From Rhizobiales bacterium 65-79 (GTDB lineage Bacteria; Pseudomonadota; Alphaproteobacteria; Rhizobiales; Rhizobiaceae), in the NCBI GenBank assembly GCA_001896885.1, contig MKRJ01000029.1, forward strand, positions 1-59,265: a stretch of 59,265 nucleotides of DNA, written 5' to 3'. Both the position numbers and the translations under genes were made by a program. Shown piece after piece: positions 42,108-49,231 of this stretch; position 1 is the stretch's first letter; each line of letters opens with the position of its first letter. The notes below the pieces were generated by a model, which was given only the letters and a program-made list of their open reading frames with translations, had not been told where the DNA came from and did not search any database.

Positions 42108-42505
42108 CGCCGCATCCTCTGTTTCAGTGATTTTCCCGTGAAACTTTTTGGCCGCTTGGGCGCGCCATCGGCGGGACTGAAGAAGCGCCAGGGGTCGAGG
42201 TTCGCCCATGCGCAGATCGCCAGAGCCTTGTTGGCGGCGACCGCCTGGCCGGCCTTGATGCGCGACAGGTCCGGCGCGGTGACGCCGATCTCTGCCGCTA
42301 CGGCGCGCCAGCCGCGTCCGTCCCACTCGACCTTCGGTGCAATCCGCGCCCAAAGACCGCGCCAGTCATATTTGGCAAGCGCTTGACCATTGCGCGCCCT
42401 GCCCCTCGCCGGCGCGTCGGCCTCGGCGATGCGCTTTTCCAGCGAGCGCCTGAGCCGCGCCATGGCCCGGCCGATCTCGTCGGGATCGTGCTGGAGGCCA
42501 GTCAT
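42104..42505 (-). CDS. HTH DNA-binding protein
   Basis: A 133-residue protein with a lambda-repressor-like HTH at residues about 65-100 (WRAVAAEIGVTAPDLSRIKA, then ALAICAWANLDPWRFF). The N-terminal part is helical and basic. It could be a second early regulator. Its ATG overlaps the preceding gene stop inside the GAGGCGGCGGAATGA junction, which also supplies the ribosome site. Confidence 0.7.
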   Translation of the reverse strand: MTGLQHDPDEIGRAMARLRRSLEKRIAEADAPARGRARNGQALAKYDWRGLWARIAPKVEWDGRGWRAVAAEIGVTAPDLSRIKAGQAVAANKALAICAWANLDPWRFFSPADGAPKRPKSFTGKSLKQRMRR

Positions 42506-42831
42506 TCCGCCGCCTCGTCAAAGCTGCGATATTCAATCGGCCTGCCCGCTCGCATAGCTCGTTCGATGCCGAGCCTCATGCCATTCGATATTCCGCGATC
42601 GGTATAGACGACCGTGGCATCCGCGAGTTCGCCCCAAATGAGCCCAGCCTCGATCCCGACCGACCGTTCGCGCGGATCGAGATCGTCCAGGACGCCTGGC
42701 TGGGTGTAGAGCAGGTGTGAGACAATCGGAGCTTCGCCGCGGAGCAGACAGTCCCGCATTGCGCGGCGCGCGTAGGCCTCATTGGCCGCTATGTCGCCGG
42801 CATACGGGCTTTCGAGGATGACGCGTCTCAT
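42502..42831 (-). CDS. DUF7768-type protein, deoxyribosyltransferase-like fold
   Basis: A 109-residue protein: VILESPYAGDIAANEAYARR, APIVSHLLYTQPGVLDDLDP and ADATVVYTDRGISNGMRLGI follow the pattern of DUF4406/DUF7768 proteins, related to nucleoside 2-deoxyribosyltransferases. The function in phages is not known to me. It ends in DEAAE at a coupled junction and its start overlaps the adenine methyltransferase end. Confidence 0.7.
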   Translation of the reverse strand: MRRVILESPYAGDIAANEAYARRAMRDCLLRGEAPIVSHLLYTQPGVLDDLDPRERSVGIEAGLIWGELADATVVYTDRGISNGMRLGIERAMRAGRPIEYRSFDEAAE

Positions 42832-43554
42832 AGGTCAAGCGCCTCCTGCGCAGCAGGCGCCGTGCGAGCGGCCTCAATCAACATATCCGGCTGATCATGG
42901 GCCTTGCGGATGCGCGCGCAGGCTATGTCGAAATAACCTTCATCGATCTCGATGCCGATGAACGGACGGCCGAGCTTGACCGAGGCGACGCCGGTCGTGC
43001 CGGAACCCATGTATGGATCGAGAATGATCGTGCCGTTGGCAATGAAGCGAATGCACCATTCCATTAGGGCAATCGGCTTCTGTGTCGGATGCACTCGGGG
43101 CTGCCCACGCTCCGATGCTTTCATCATCCCGTCCCAATGGTGACGGAACATGCGCGCTACGGTCCCAAGATCGGTCCACGCCAATTCACAATCGGCAAAA
43201 TCGTTTGAATGTCCGCTGGCTGCGCGTTTGTCCCAAGTCAGCCATGCTGACGACGATGGAAGTCGATCAGCAAAATGATTGCCTCCCCAAAGAATATGCT
43301 GATTGCCGATGGTGAGCAGTGGAGCCGGATCGAACGGCCTGTCATCGCCCCTGATCTCGATCTTTGCGAACTTGGTGGCGTACGCGCCGCGGCCAATTCC
43401 GCTGTTGTCATTTCCCCCATGAGCAAAGCCGATTCCGTAGGGAGGATCAGAGACGATCGCCATGCCCCCCCCCCAGCATCGGTAGGATTTCAAGACAATC
43501 GCCGAGCAGAAGCCGGCAATCGCCTATGACGACCTCTTTGCGGATAGGGCTCAT
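42828..43554 (-). pseudogene. N6-adenine DNA methyltransferase split by a G10 tract (possibly phase-variable)
   Basis: Two frames together encode one methyltransferase. The first 30 codons (MSPIRKEVVIGDCRLLLGDC to LPMLGGG) end shortly after a run of ten G in a stop. The rest, in the other frame, has the catalytic DPPYG motif, HPTQKPIALMEWCIRFIANG and DPYMGSGTTGVASVKLG (SAM-binding), as in beta-class enzymes. Eight or eleven G would restore one frame of about 240 residues. Translation could alternatively restart at the ATG directly after the tract. Whether the state is biological or a sequencing slip cannot be told here. Confidence 0.75.
43465..43474 (-). repeat. Homopolymer tract G10 in the methyltransferase gene
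   Basis: Ten consecutive G on the coding strand, between codons for PML and the in-frame ATG of MAIVSDPPYG. The tract shifts the frame by one relative to an intact gene. Poly-G tracts of this length are typical slipped-strand contingency sites. Confidence 0.85.
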
Positions 43555-45002
43555 TCCGCCGCCTCCGGACTGGAAGCCCGTCTGAACCGCTTGGCGAGCG
43601 CCGTTTTGGCAGCATCGACCGACTTCGCCTTCTGCTGTTTCGGCGACATGCGGTCGACGCCGAGCCAGAAGGCCCACGTCGTCTTTTTCGGATCGTCATT
43701 GCCAGGAAATATCGCCCCGACTTCGATCGATCCGAGCTTGGCGACGATGCGACCATTCTCGTGCGGCTGGTCCCATCTCAGCGTCGGCAGGCCCGGTATG
43801 GGCACATCGAGCATTTCCGCGCCGCCGCTGCGCGGCCCGCACGGCCTGGAATTCTCGAAGGTCTTCCAGTCGACACGCACCAGATCGGTCGGACGGTTCG
43901 GCAGATTATAGGTCGCGCCATCGCCCTCTCCGGCGAGATCCCACACGAACCAGGCGGTGTTCATCCGGCTTTCCGCCTTCGGCCCGGTCCAACCGTCGCG
44001 GTGCATCATCGGCAGCCGGCGCGTGAAGACGTAGACCGTCGTCGGCGGACATTCGTCCATGGCGTAGCAGCGGTCCGGATCGTCGAAGCCGCAGAGGAAA
44101 TTTAGATTGAGCAGCAGCGCCATGCGGCGCGGCCGGTGCACGCGCAGCGCGTGCGCCACGAAGGCGTTGAGGTCGGCTCCATAAGGCGGATTGGTGACGA
44201 TATCGACATGCTCGGGCGCGGCGAGTGCCCCCTTCCACGATCCGGTGATGCCCGGCGCCTCGCCGTCGCGCCGGCCGGTTTCGAGGAAATCGCCGACCGT
44301 CTGGCATTCGCCATGGCGGTTCGCGGTGCCGTAGTCGCGCAGATCGGAAAGGATGACCTCGTAGCCCGCCTCTTCCAGCATGTGGCTGATCGCGCCGCGC
44401 CCGCAGGCCGGCTCCCAGACCATCGGCGAGAAGCTGGTGAGGGACAAGAGCGCCCGCATGGCCTCCGACGGCGTCTCGTAGAGATTGTCCCCGCGTTCGG
44501 CCGCCGTTGCGGAATCGGTGCCGACGGCGGCGCGCAGATTGGCCCGGCTCGGCTCCAGCCCGGCCAGAAGACGCGCCGCTATGGCGCGCTCGACGATCCC
44601 GGGCCGGTCCCGTTCGGCATCGCGCAGCTTGCGCGCCTCGTGGATTTCCTTTCGCGAAAGCCCGGCTTCTCCCGAGGTAAAACCGTTCCCGTCCGGAACG
44701 GTTTTCGGCCTCCCTCCTGTTGAGGCTTCGCCGACCGCCTGGGCGGCGTCCCAATCGTCGGCCAAGCGCATCTTGGCGCGTGCCTCGATGAGGAGCGCGT
44801 CGCCCTGCAGCCGCCGCGCCTTCTCGACGAGCCGCTCGGCCGCGCCGAAACGCGAGCCGAACGCCGCAGCTGCCTTGGCCGCGTCATAGGCGCCGCCGGC
44901 GAGCATGCGAGCTGCGATCACGTCGCCGTCGTCGAGCAGGCCGCGAGCCCGCTCCACGGTGGCGGCTAGATCGGACGCATCGAAGGGAACGAGCGCGTTC
45001 AT
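43551..45002 (-). CDS. SAM-dependent DNA methyltransferase with NPPY motif
   Basis: A 483-residue protein. Residues about 100-200 carry a ParB/KilA-like helical region (GEAGLSRKEIHEARKLRDAE). The methyltransferase follows: DNLYETPSEAMRALLSLTSF, VWEPACGRGAISHMLEEAGY (motif I) and VDIVTNPPYGADLNAFVAHA (motif IV, N6-adenine type), then ALLLNLNFLCGF and a C-terminal domain. It probably modifies phage DNA adenines. Start MNALVPF is fixed by a four-base overlap with the ATPase gene stop. It ends SPEAAE at a coupled junction. Confidence 0.85.
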   Translation of the reverse strand: MNALVPFDASDLAATVERARGLLDDGDVIAARMLAGGAYDAAKAAAAFGSRFGAAERLVEKARRLQGDALLIEARAKMRLADDWDAAQAVGEASTGGRPKTVPDGNGFTSGEAGLSRKEIHEARKLRDAERDRPGIVERAIAARLLAGLEPSRANLRAAVGTDSATAAERGDNLYETPSEAMRALLSLTSFSPMVWEPACGRGAISHMLEEAGYEVILSDLRDYGTANRHGECQTVGDFLETGRRDGEAPGITGSWKGALAAPEHVDIVTNPPYGADLNAFVAHALRVHRPRRMALLLNLNFLCGFDDPDRCYAMDECPPTTVYVFTRRLPMMHRDGWTGPKAESRMNTAWFVWDLAGEGDGATYNLPNRPTDLVRVDWKTFENSRPCGPRSGGAEMLDVPIPGLPTLRWDQPHENGRIVAKLGSIEVGAIFPGNDDPKKTTWAFWLGVDRMSPKQQKAKSVDAAKTALAKRFRRASSPEAAE

Positions 45003-45940
45003 GCCGGCCTCCGCAACCGCACGACCTCGCCGCCACTCACAGGCTCGGGCGCGGCCTCCGCCGGATAGGCGGACAAATCGCGCTGCAGCGGCCAGGGAAA
45101 GCGCGGCACCGCCCTGTCTTCGAGACCGAGACTCCATAGCCTGGGCAGGCCGATATCCGGGTGCGGTTTCACCGTCTCGATCACGCGGCCGACGACGGCT
45201 TCGCGGTCCATCGTCCAGCCGGCTTTCGGCCCGACCACGATCTGCCGCTTGATGTTCTCGGCAAAGGAGCGAATGAGCGCCGGCGACGCCGTTTCCAACG
45301 CCTCCGACAGCGACGCCAGACGATCTTCCGGCAATACGAAGGGCGCGAAATAGCGTTCCAATATGCGCTTGCGCTCGTGATCGCCGGGGAGCGCCAGTTC
45401 GATCTGGATCTCGAACCGACGCCAGATCGCTTCGTCGACCCGGCGGCCGTGGTTGGTGGCGGCGACGATGAAGCCCTCATAGCGGTCGAAATTCGCCAGA
45501 AGCGCGTTGACGCCGTGGTTGTGATCCTGCTCGCCAACTTCGTTGTTGCCGCTGTCCATGCGCTGCGCGGAGAGCGAATCGAACTCGTCGAAGAAGAGGA
45601 AGAACGGCTCAGGCTCGGCCTTCAGCGCGTCGAAAAGAGCGCCGATCTGCATCGCTGTCTGGCCGATCCATTTCGACTTCAGCCGCTCCGGCCGCACGAC
45701 CAGCATGGGCAGGCCGAGGCGCGCGGCGAGATGGTGCGCCAGCGTCGTCTTGCCGGTCCCGGGCGCGCCATGGAAGATCGCGCGGCGGCGCGCCTTGAGC
45801 CCCACTTCGGCGAGCTCGTCCTTGGCCCAAATCTCGGTCAGCCATTCCAGCAGCCCATTGCGCACGGGCTTTGCCAGGATAGGCTCGGCCGCTTCCTCGG
45901 GCATGAGGATTTCGCCGTAGCTTTCGAGGACAGACGGCAT
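44999..45940 (-). CDS. AAA+ ATPase, classical (FtsH/p97-like) clade
   Basis: A 313-residue ATPase: Walker A GAPGTGKTT (58-66), Walker B FFLFFDEFDSL (113-123), sensor-1 VAATNHG and arginine-finger region DEAIWRRFEIQI. The lid helical region follows and a loose C-terminal tail. Such single-domain ATPases remodel proteins; here it is coupled to a DNA methyltransferase and a GapR-like protein, so it may act in DNA modification or replication. The target is unknown. It begins two bases after the GapR-like gene ends. Confidence 0.85.
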   Translation of the reverse strand: MPSVLESYGEILMPEEAAEPILAKPVRNGLLEWLTEIWAKDELAEVGLKARRRAIFHGAPGTGKTTLAHHLAARLGLPMLVVRPERLKSKWIGQTAMQIGALFDALKAEPEPFFLFFDEFDSLSAQRMDSGNNEVGEQDHNHGVNALLANFDRYEGFIVAATNHGRRVDEAIWRRFEIQIELALPGDHERKRILERYFAPFVLPEDRLASLSEALETASPALIRSFAENIKRQIVVGPKAGWTMDREAVVGRVIETVKPHPDIGLPRLWSLGLEDRAVPRFPWPLQRDLSAYPAEAAPEPVSGGEVVRLRRPA

Positions 45941-45941
45941 C

Positions 45942-46619
45942 CTATTCCTCTTCCGGCCCCATGCCGTCCGTGCCGGAAGCGGCACGCCAGCCGGCGTCGA
46001 ATTCCTGCCGGCGCTTGTCGTCCCAAGGGAACGGATTGGAGGTGATCGGCTGGTTTTCGCGGTAGGCCTTCGCGCCGAGTTCGCGCGCGCCGGCAGCGTC
46101 GACATCGGGCACGTCGCGCTTCGGCCGCTCCGGCATTGCCGATTGCTTGCGCGATGCCGGCTTCGGCCGTTCGACGACATCTTCCGCCTGTGCGACGCCG
46201 TTCTCGTCGCGCCAGAGCCGCACCGGCTGCTTTCCGATTTTGACGATGATCTCGCCTTCGTTCGGCACCAGCTGCTTGAACGCCTCGATCACCTGGTCTC
46301 GGGCGGAGAGATCGACCGACATCATGCCGACGGCGCGGAAGAGCGGCGCATCGTTCGCCATGCCGATCGCGTGCAGGTACATGTCGAGCATCTGCTCGGC
46401 TTCCTCGACATCCGCCGGCTTGGCGGCACGGCGCCGGAGCACGTTGCGCGTCGTCGGCGCGTTGAAGCCGGAGGCTTTCAGCTCGGCGAAAACGAGCTTC
46501 TCGTCTTCAGCGAGCTGCTTCTTCTGTTCGCGAATGCGTTCGATGCGCTCGATGAAGTCGAGGAGCTGCCGTCCCGACACGGTGTTGCGGCCGACCGGCT
46601 TGTCCTGCTTTGCAGACAT
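45942..46619 (-). CDS. GapR-like (DUF2312) protein fused to an Rmf-like domain
   Basis: A 225-residue protein of two recognised parts. Residues about 10-100 match DUF2312/GapR, the chromatin protein that binds overtwisted AT-rich DNA ahead of replication forks (GRQLLDFIERIERIREQKKQ, FAELKASGFNAPTTRNVLRR). Residues about 178-214 have the ribosome-modulation-factor pattern A..G..AY...-NPFP..D.RR..F..GW. A linker of about 75 residues joins them. It could mark phage DNA and act on host ribosomes or tubes of replication; the joint role is unknown. It shares one base with the preceding gene. Confidence 0.75.
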   Translation of the reverse strand: MSAKQDKPVGRNTVSGRQLLDFIERIERIREQKKQLAEDEKLVFAELKASGFNAPTTRNVLRRRAAKPADVEEAEQMLDMYLHAIGMANDAPLFRAVGMMSVDLSARDQVIEAFKQLVPNEGEIIVKIGKQPVRLWRDENGVAQAEDVVERPKPASRKQSAMPERPKRDVPDVDAAGARELGAKAYRENQPITSNPFPWDDKRRQEFDAGWRAASGTDGMGPEEE

Positions 46620-47101
46620 CACTTTCCCATGCCTCCGTTGAAATCCGCTAGTCCCTCCTCCAGCACGCGCCAGGCCTCGGGCCCGCGATTGTCCGGCCGC
46701 ACTTTCTTCAGGAGCCCGATATCGACGAGGGATCGCCGGTACTGGCCGGCGAGCGAGACGCTGCAGGAAAGCCCGTCGGCGATCTGGTAGATCGTGCGCT
46801 TGACCGCGCCGTCCGGCCCCGCCTCCTGCCTCAGCAGGCAATAGAGCCGGGCCGCGCCGATGCCGACATGGTGGCGCTTGGAGAACGCCATGAAGTCGAA
46901 GCCTTTGGCGTCGAATCCTTCCCCGCCGCCGAGGATCCTGTCGAAATGCGCCTGCACGAACGCGCTCGGCGAGAGCCCGGCCTTTTTCGCCGCCTTCTCG
47001 ATCTTCATGTTGGTCAGGCGGTCGCAGCGCACCGTGAAGCGGAAATAGGAAGGCGCCCGCTCGACATCATTGCCCGGATTGAAAAGCGCCAGGCTCATCA
47101 T
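46619..47101 (-). CDS. Regulatory protein with ribbon-helix-helix and winged-helix parts
   Basis: A 160-residue protein. Residues about 15-55 look like an RHH unit (FRFTVRCDRLTNMKIEKAAK KAGLSPSAF). Residues about 75-140 look like a winged helix (VGIGAARLYCLLRQE, TIYQIADGLSCSVSLAGQYR, GLLKKVRP). It probably binds DNA in early gene control or replication. Both ends overlap neighbours (ATGA and TGATG). No named family is recognised. Confidence 0.6.
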   Translation of the reverse strand: MMSLALFNPGNDVERAPSYFRFTVRCDRLTNMKIEKAAKKAGLSPSAFVQAHFDRILGGGEGFDAKGFDFMAFSKRHHVGIGAARLYCLLRQEAGPDGAVKRTIYQIADGLSCSVSLAGQYRRSLVDIGLLKKVRPDNRGPEAWRVLEEGLADFNGGMGK

Positions 47102-47577
47102 CCGACCACCTTCAGCCCGCCCTGCCCGCGTGCGCCGGCCAAAAGCTTGCGATAGTCGGCCATGGACTGTTCGACCTTGGAGAGCGCGCGATCGAGCTGC
47201 GTCGCCTCGGCCGGCGTCAATTGACCGTCGGCATAGGCAATCGCCCCTTCCCGCATCAGCTCGCCCAGCCGCACTGCAGCGTCGGCATGCGCTTCCATCA
47301 ACGAGCCGTTGGCCGCGACCGTGGCCGTCTCGGTGAGCGCCCGTCCCCGTGCCGAGGCGATGGCCTCCGACATGTCGAAGCGACCGGTCTCCTCCTCGAG
47401 CGCGAAGATGGCGTCGAGCGGCATCAGCTCGTGGCTTTCGGAATTGGCCCAGCGGCCGACCGTCGACTTGCCGTAGGAGCAGACTTCGGCCGCGCGCTCG
47501 ATGCCGCCGGCGGCGGCGATCAGGTCGCGCTGCTTGGCCTTGAGAAGGAAATGCCGGGCATTGCTGTTGGGTATCAT
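47098..47577 (-). CDS. CII-like phage regulatory protein
   Basis: A 159-residue protein. The first 50 residues hold an HTH (LIAAAGGIERAAEVCSYGKS then TVGRWAN), the rest is helical (MPLDAIFALEEETGRFDMSE, LTPAEATQLDRALSKVEQSM), as in CII/CP76-type regulators of proteobacterial phages. It may control the lysogeny decision or the following operon. Two TTCCCG-N3-CGGGAA dyads lie in the 70 bases before its start, probably its own or a partner's operator. Confidence 0.75.
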   Translation of the reverse strand: MIPNSNARHFLLKAKQRDLIAAAGGIERAAEVCSYGKSTVGRWANSESHELMPLDAIFALEEETGRFDMSEAIASARGRALTETATVAANGSLMEAHADAAVRLGELMREGAIAYADGQLTPAEATQLDRALSKVEQSMADYRKLLAGARGQGGLKVVG

Positions 47578-47605
47578 CGTCGCGCTCCTCGAATGCGCAA
47601 AAGCG

Positions 47606-47648
47606 TTCCCGCGCCGGGAAATCCCGGCGTCGATTCCCGTGGCGGGAA
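47606..47648. promoter_or_regulatory. Paired operator dyads upstream of the CII-like gene
   Basis: Two perfect 15-base dyads, TTCCCG-CGC-CGGGAA (47606-47620) and TTCCCG-TGG-CGGGAA (47634-47648), have centres 28 bp apart, 29 bases before the start codon at closest. Arms are identical and spacers differ, as expected of protein binding sites. Which regulator binds is unknown. Confidence 0.6.
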
Positions 47649-47716
47649 GGGTCGGTTAAGTGTTGAGTGCCCCGATCAACAGGGGCTGTCCGTTCAGCCC
47701 GGAGGCTCGAATGTGC

Positions 47717-48118
47717 TCATGGTCCGCCGCTCGCGTATCGGTTTTGCCCTGCCCGCTCGCAAGCCGGCAGGTCGGTGAGTTCGTCGAAATGTCGCCCGAG
47801 CAGCGGCGAGAGACCGATCGCCTCTGCGCGCTCGGCGACCATTCTGGTCAACACCGCCTGTGGTGTGGTGCCGTCATGCCGGGCAATCAGGGTCAGCAGA
47901 AAGAGCGCCTTCTCGGAAAGGGCCACGGCGGCAGGACGCGAGACCTTGTCTGCTGCCGTGGCCGGGGGCGCGTTCTCCTGGGAGGGAGCCGAGAGCCGGG
48001 GAGCCGCCGGCGCGGGAGGCGCATCGCCGGCGGCTGGCACTGCGGCGGGGGACGGTACCGCGTGCGTTGGCAAATCGTTCGGGCAGATGCCGAGAGCTAT
48101 GTGGGGCCGACCAGTCAT
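47717..48118 (-). CDS. Hypothetical protein with Pro/Ala-rich linker
   Basis: A 133-residue protein: a low-complexity Pro/Ala first half (PAAVPAAGDAPPAPAAPRLS) and a helical second half (LSEKALFLLTLIARHDGTTP, QAVLTRMVAERAEAIGLSPL), the latter with the look of a small DNA-binding or dimerisation unit. Coupled to the gene before it by ATGA. No family recognised. Confidence 0.55.
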   Translation of the reverse strand: MTGRPHIALGICPNDLPTHAVPSPAAVPAAGDAPPAPAAPRLSAPSQENAPPATAADKVSRPAAVALSEKALFLLTLIARHDGTTPQAVLTRMVAERAEAIGLSPLLGRHFDELTDLPACERAGQNRYASGGP

Positions 48119-48336
48119 TTGGCGGCCTCGGCCAGGAGCTTAGCGAGATGACGAGCCTGTTCCTGCGTAAGCGAAAAACCGACCGTTTGGTCACCGCGAA
48201 AGGCTTCAATGAAGACGCCCTTGAAGACAGGTCGGACGGTGATACCGTCAAATGCCGCGTGCCAGCGCGTCAATCCGCCGTCATCGGCAGCAAATTCATT
48301 GGGAGGAGGAAGCTTCGTGATATCCGCGTCAGACAT
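48115..48336 (-). CDS. Hypothetical small protein
   Basis: A 73-residue protein (MSDADITKLPPPNEFAADDG to LAKLLAEAAK) with a beta-rich centre (ITVRPVFKGVFIEAFRGDQT) and C-terminal helix. Its 5' end overlaps that of a plus-strand gene by 20 bases and its 3' end overlaps the next gene as ATGA. Unknown function. Confidence 0.6.
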   Translation of the reverse strand: MSDADITKLPPPNEFAADDGGLTRWHAAFDGITVRPVFKGVFIEAFRGDQTVGFSLTQEQARHLAKLLAEAAK

Positions 48337-48619
48337 AGCCAAGATCCTCGAGCAGATACCGGTCTGGAAAAGCTTGGTCGGAATGCCGAAACGGCTTGCC
48401 GAATTGGAAGCTCGTGTGTCGGCCCTGGAAACCAACAAGGCTGCACATCTCGGACCAGGTCCAACGACCTGCGTGAAATGTGGAGCGCAAATGACCGTGA
48501 CGGACGAGGTTCCCGACGGACACTTTGCTGTTTTCGGGCATCAACGTCACAAGATGAAGTGCGATGGCTGCGGTCACACGACCGAACGCAAATATATCCC
48601 CGGCGAAGGCTATCGCTGA
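48317..48619 (+). CDS. Zinc-ribbon protein, plus strand, within the early minus operon
   Basis: A 100-residue protein starting with GTG (reads MISASDIAKILEQIPVWKSL) with a perfect GGGAGGAGG ribosome site. It has a coiled coil (MPKRLAELEARVSALETN) and a zinc ribbon made of CVKCGAQM and CDGCGH. It runs against the cro operon, starting in the overlap with the small minus gene and ending before the cro stop. A minus-strand open frame (48329-48628) lies opposite. The protein pattern favours the plus gene. Confidence 0.65.
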   Translation: MISASDIAKILEQIPVWKSLVGMPKRLAELEARVSALETNKAAHLGPGPTTCVKCGAQMTVTDEVPDGHFAVFGHQRHKMKCDGCGHTTERKYIPGEGYR

Positions 48620-48624
48620 ATCCG

Positions 48625-48834
48625 TCATTCGGCAGCCTCAGCTGGTGCGGCGCGAACGCGACGTTCCGCCATGAACGCACGAATTCTCTCGGCCGTTTCG
48701 AGTGTGATTGTCCTGCCGCTTTCGAGCCGACCTACAACCTCGGAATTCCCGCATGCAGCTTTGCCGAAATAGGACGGTCCCATTCCGGTTTCAGAAAGGA
48801 ATTCGCGAATGTCAGAGATGAGGTCGCCATTCAT
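48625..48834 (-). CDS. Cro-like HTH regulator
   Basis: A 69-residue protein with an HTH (MGPSYFGKAACGNSEVVGRL, ESGRTITLETAERIRAF) and a tail ending in EAAE. It is first in the leftward early operon. An ATG at 48843 lies within the promoter -10, so the ATG at 48834 is chosen, which would be at or next to the transcription start and so possibly leaderless. It would act with the divergent repressor at the shared operators. Confidence 0.75.
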   Translation of the reverse strand: MNGDLISDIREFLSETGMGPSYFGKAACGNSEVVGRLESGRTITLETAERIRAFMAERRVRAAPAEAAE

Positions 48835-48841
48835 GCGGCGC

Positions 48842-48913
48842 AAAATATCCTCTAAAGCGGATATGTCAAGTATCCACTATGAAGGACGTGCGCTTGTATC
48901 CGAAATTGAGGAT
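48842..48913. promoter_or_regulatory. Immunity region: cro promoter and three operator-like sites
   Basis: On the minus strand, TTGACA (48869-48864), 16 bases and TATTTT (48847-48842) form a promoter. Its spacer holds the dyad ATATCC-N8-GGATAT (48845-48864). An imperfect site (ATCC-N8-GGAC, 48872-48887) and a good one (ATCC-N8-GGAT, 48898-48913) follow at 25 and 26 bp centre spacing, towards the repressor gene. Three evenly spaced sites between divergent repressor and cro genes is the lambdoid operator plan. Confidence 0.75.
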
Positions 48914-48922
48914 ATTGCCGCC

Positions 48923-49231
48923 ATGGAAACCGGCGACTGGCGAGCGCGGCTCGAGACAGCACTGAAGAAAAGCGGGAAGTCTAAGCGTGCGGTCTCACTA
49001 GCCGCAGGGCTGGGCGCCGGCTACATGCACTCCATCCTGGCAGAGGGTAAAGATCCGACGATTGATAACCTTATTGCAGTTTGCAACGAGGTGGGGATTA
49101 GCCTCTCGGCCGTGCTGTATGGTTATGATTTGACGGCTGAGAATGAGGAGATTCTACGTCTTCTCCAGGCGTCCTCCCCTGCTGCGAGAGAGGGTCTCTT
49201 GGCTGTGCTGCGGGAGAAAAGCGGTTCTTAA
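48923..49231 (+). CDS. CI-like repressor (XRE-family HTH)
   Basis: A 102-residue protein with an XRE HTH: RLETALKKSGKSKRAVSLAA, GLGAGYMHSILAEGKDPTID NLIAVCNEVGISLSAV. The C-terminus (ENEEILRLLQASSPAAREGL LAVLREK) is a short dimerisation helix pair; no LexA-like peptidase domain is present, so induction by RecA-driven cleavage is unlikely. A start at 48863 is in frame but would put the operators and cro promoter inside the gene, so METGDW at 48923 is preferred. A GATATT box seven bases before this ATG could be the -10 of a leaderless transcript. Confidence 0.75.
   Translation: METGDWRARLETALKKSGKSKRAVSLAAGLGAGYMHSILAEGKDPTIDNLIAVCNEVGISLSAVLYGYDLTAENEEILRLLQASSPAAREGLLAVLREKSGS

Noticed and set aside
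47669-47686. Hairpin GCCCC/GGGGC as terminator
   Set aside because: The stem is only five pairs and has no T-run on either strand.
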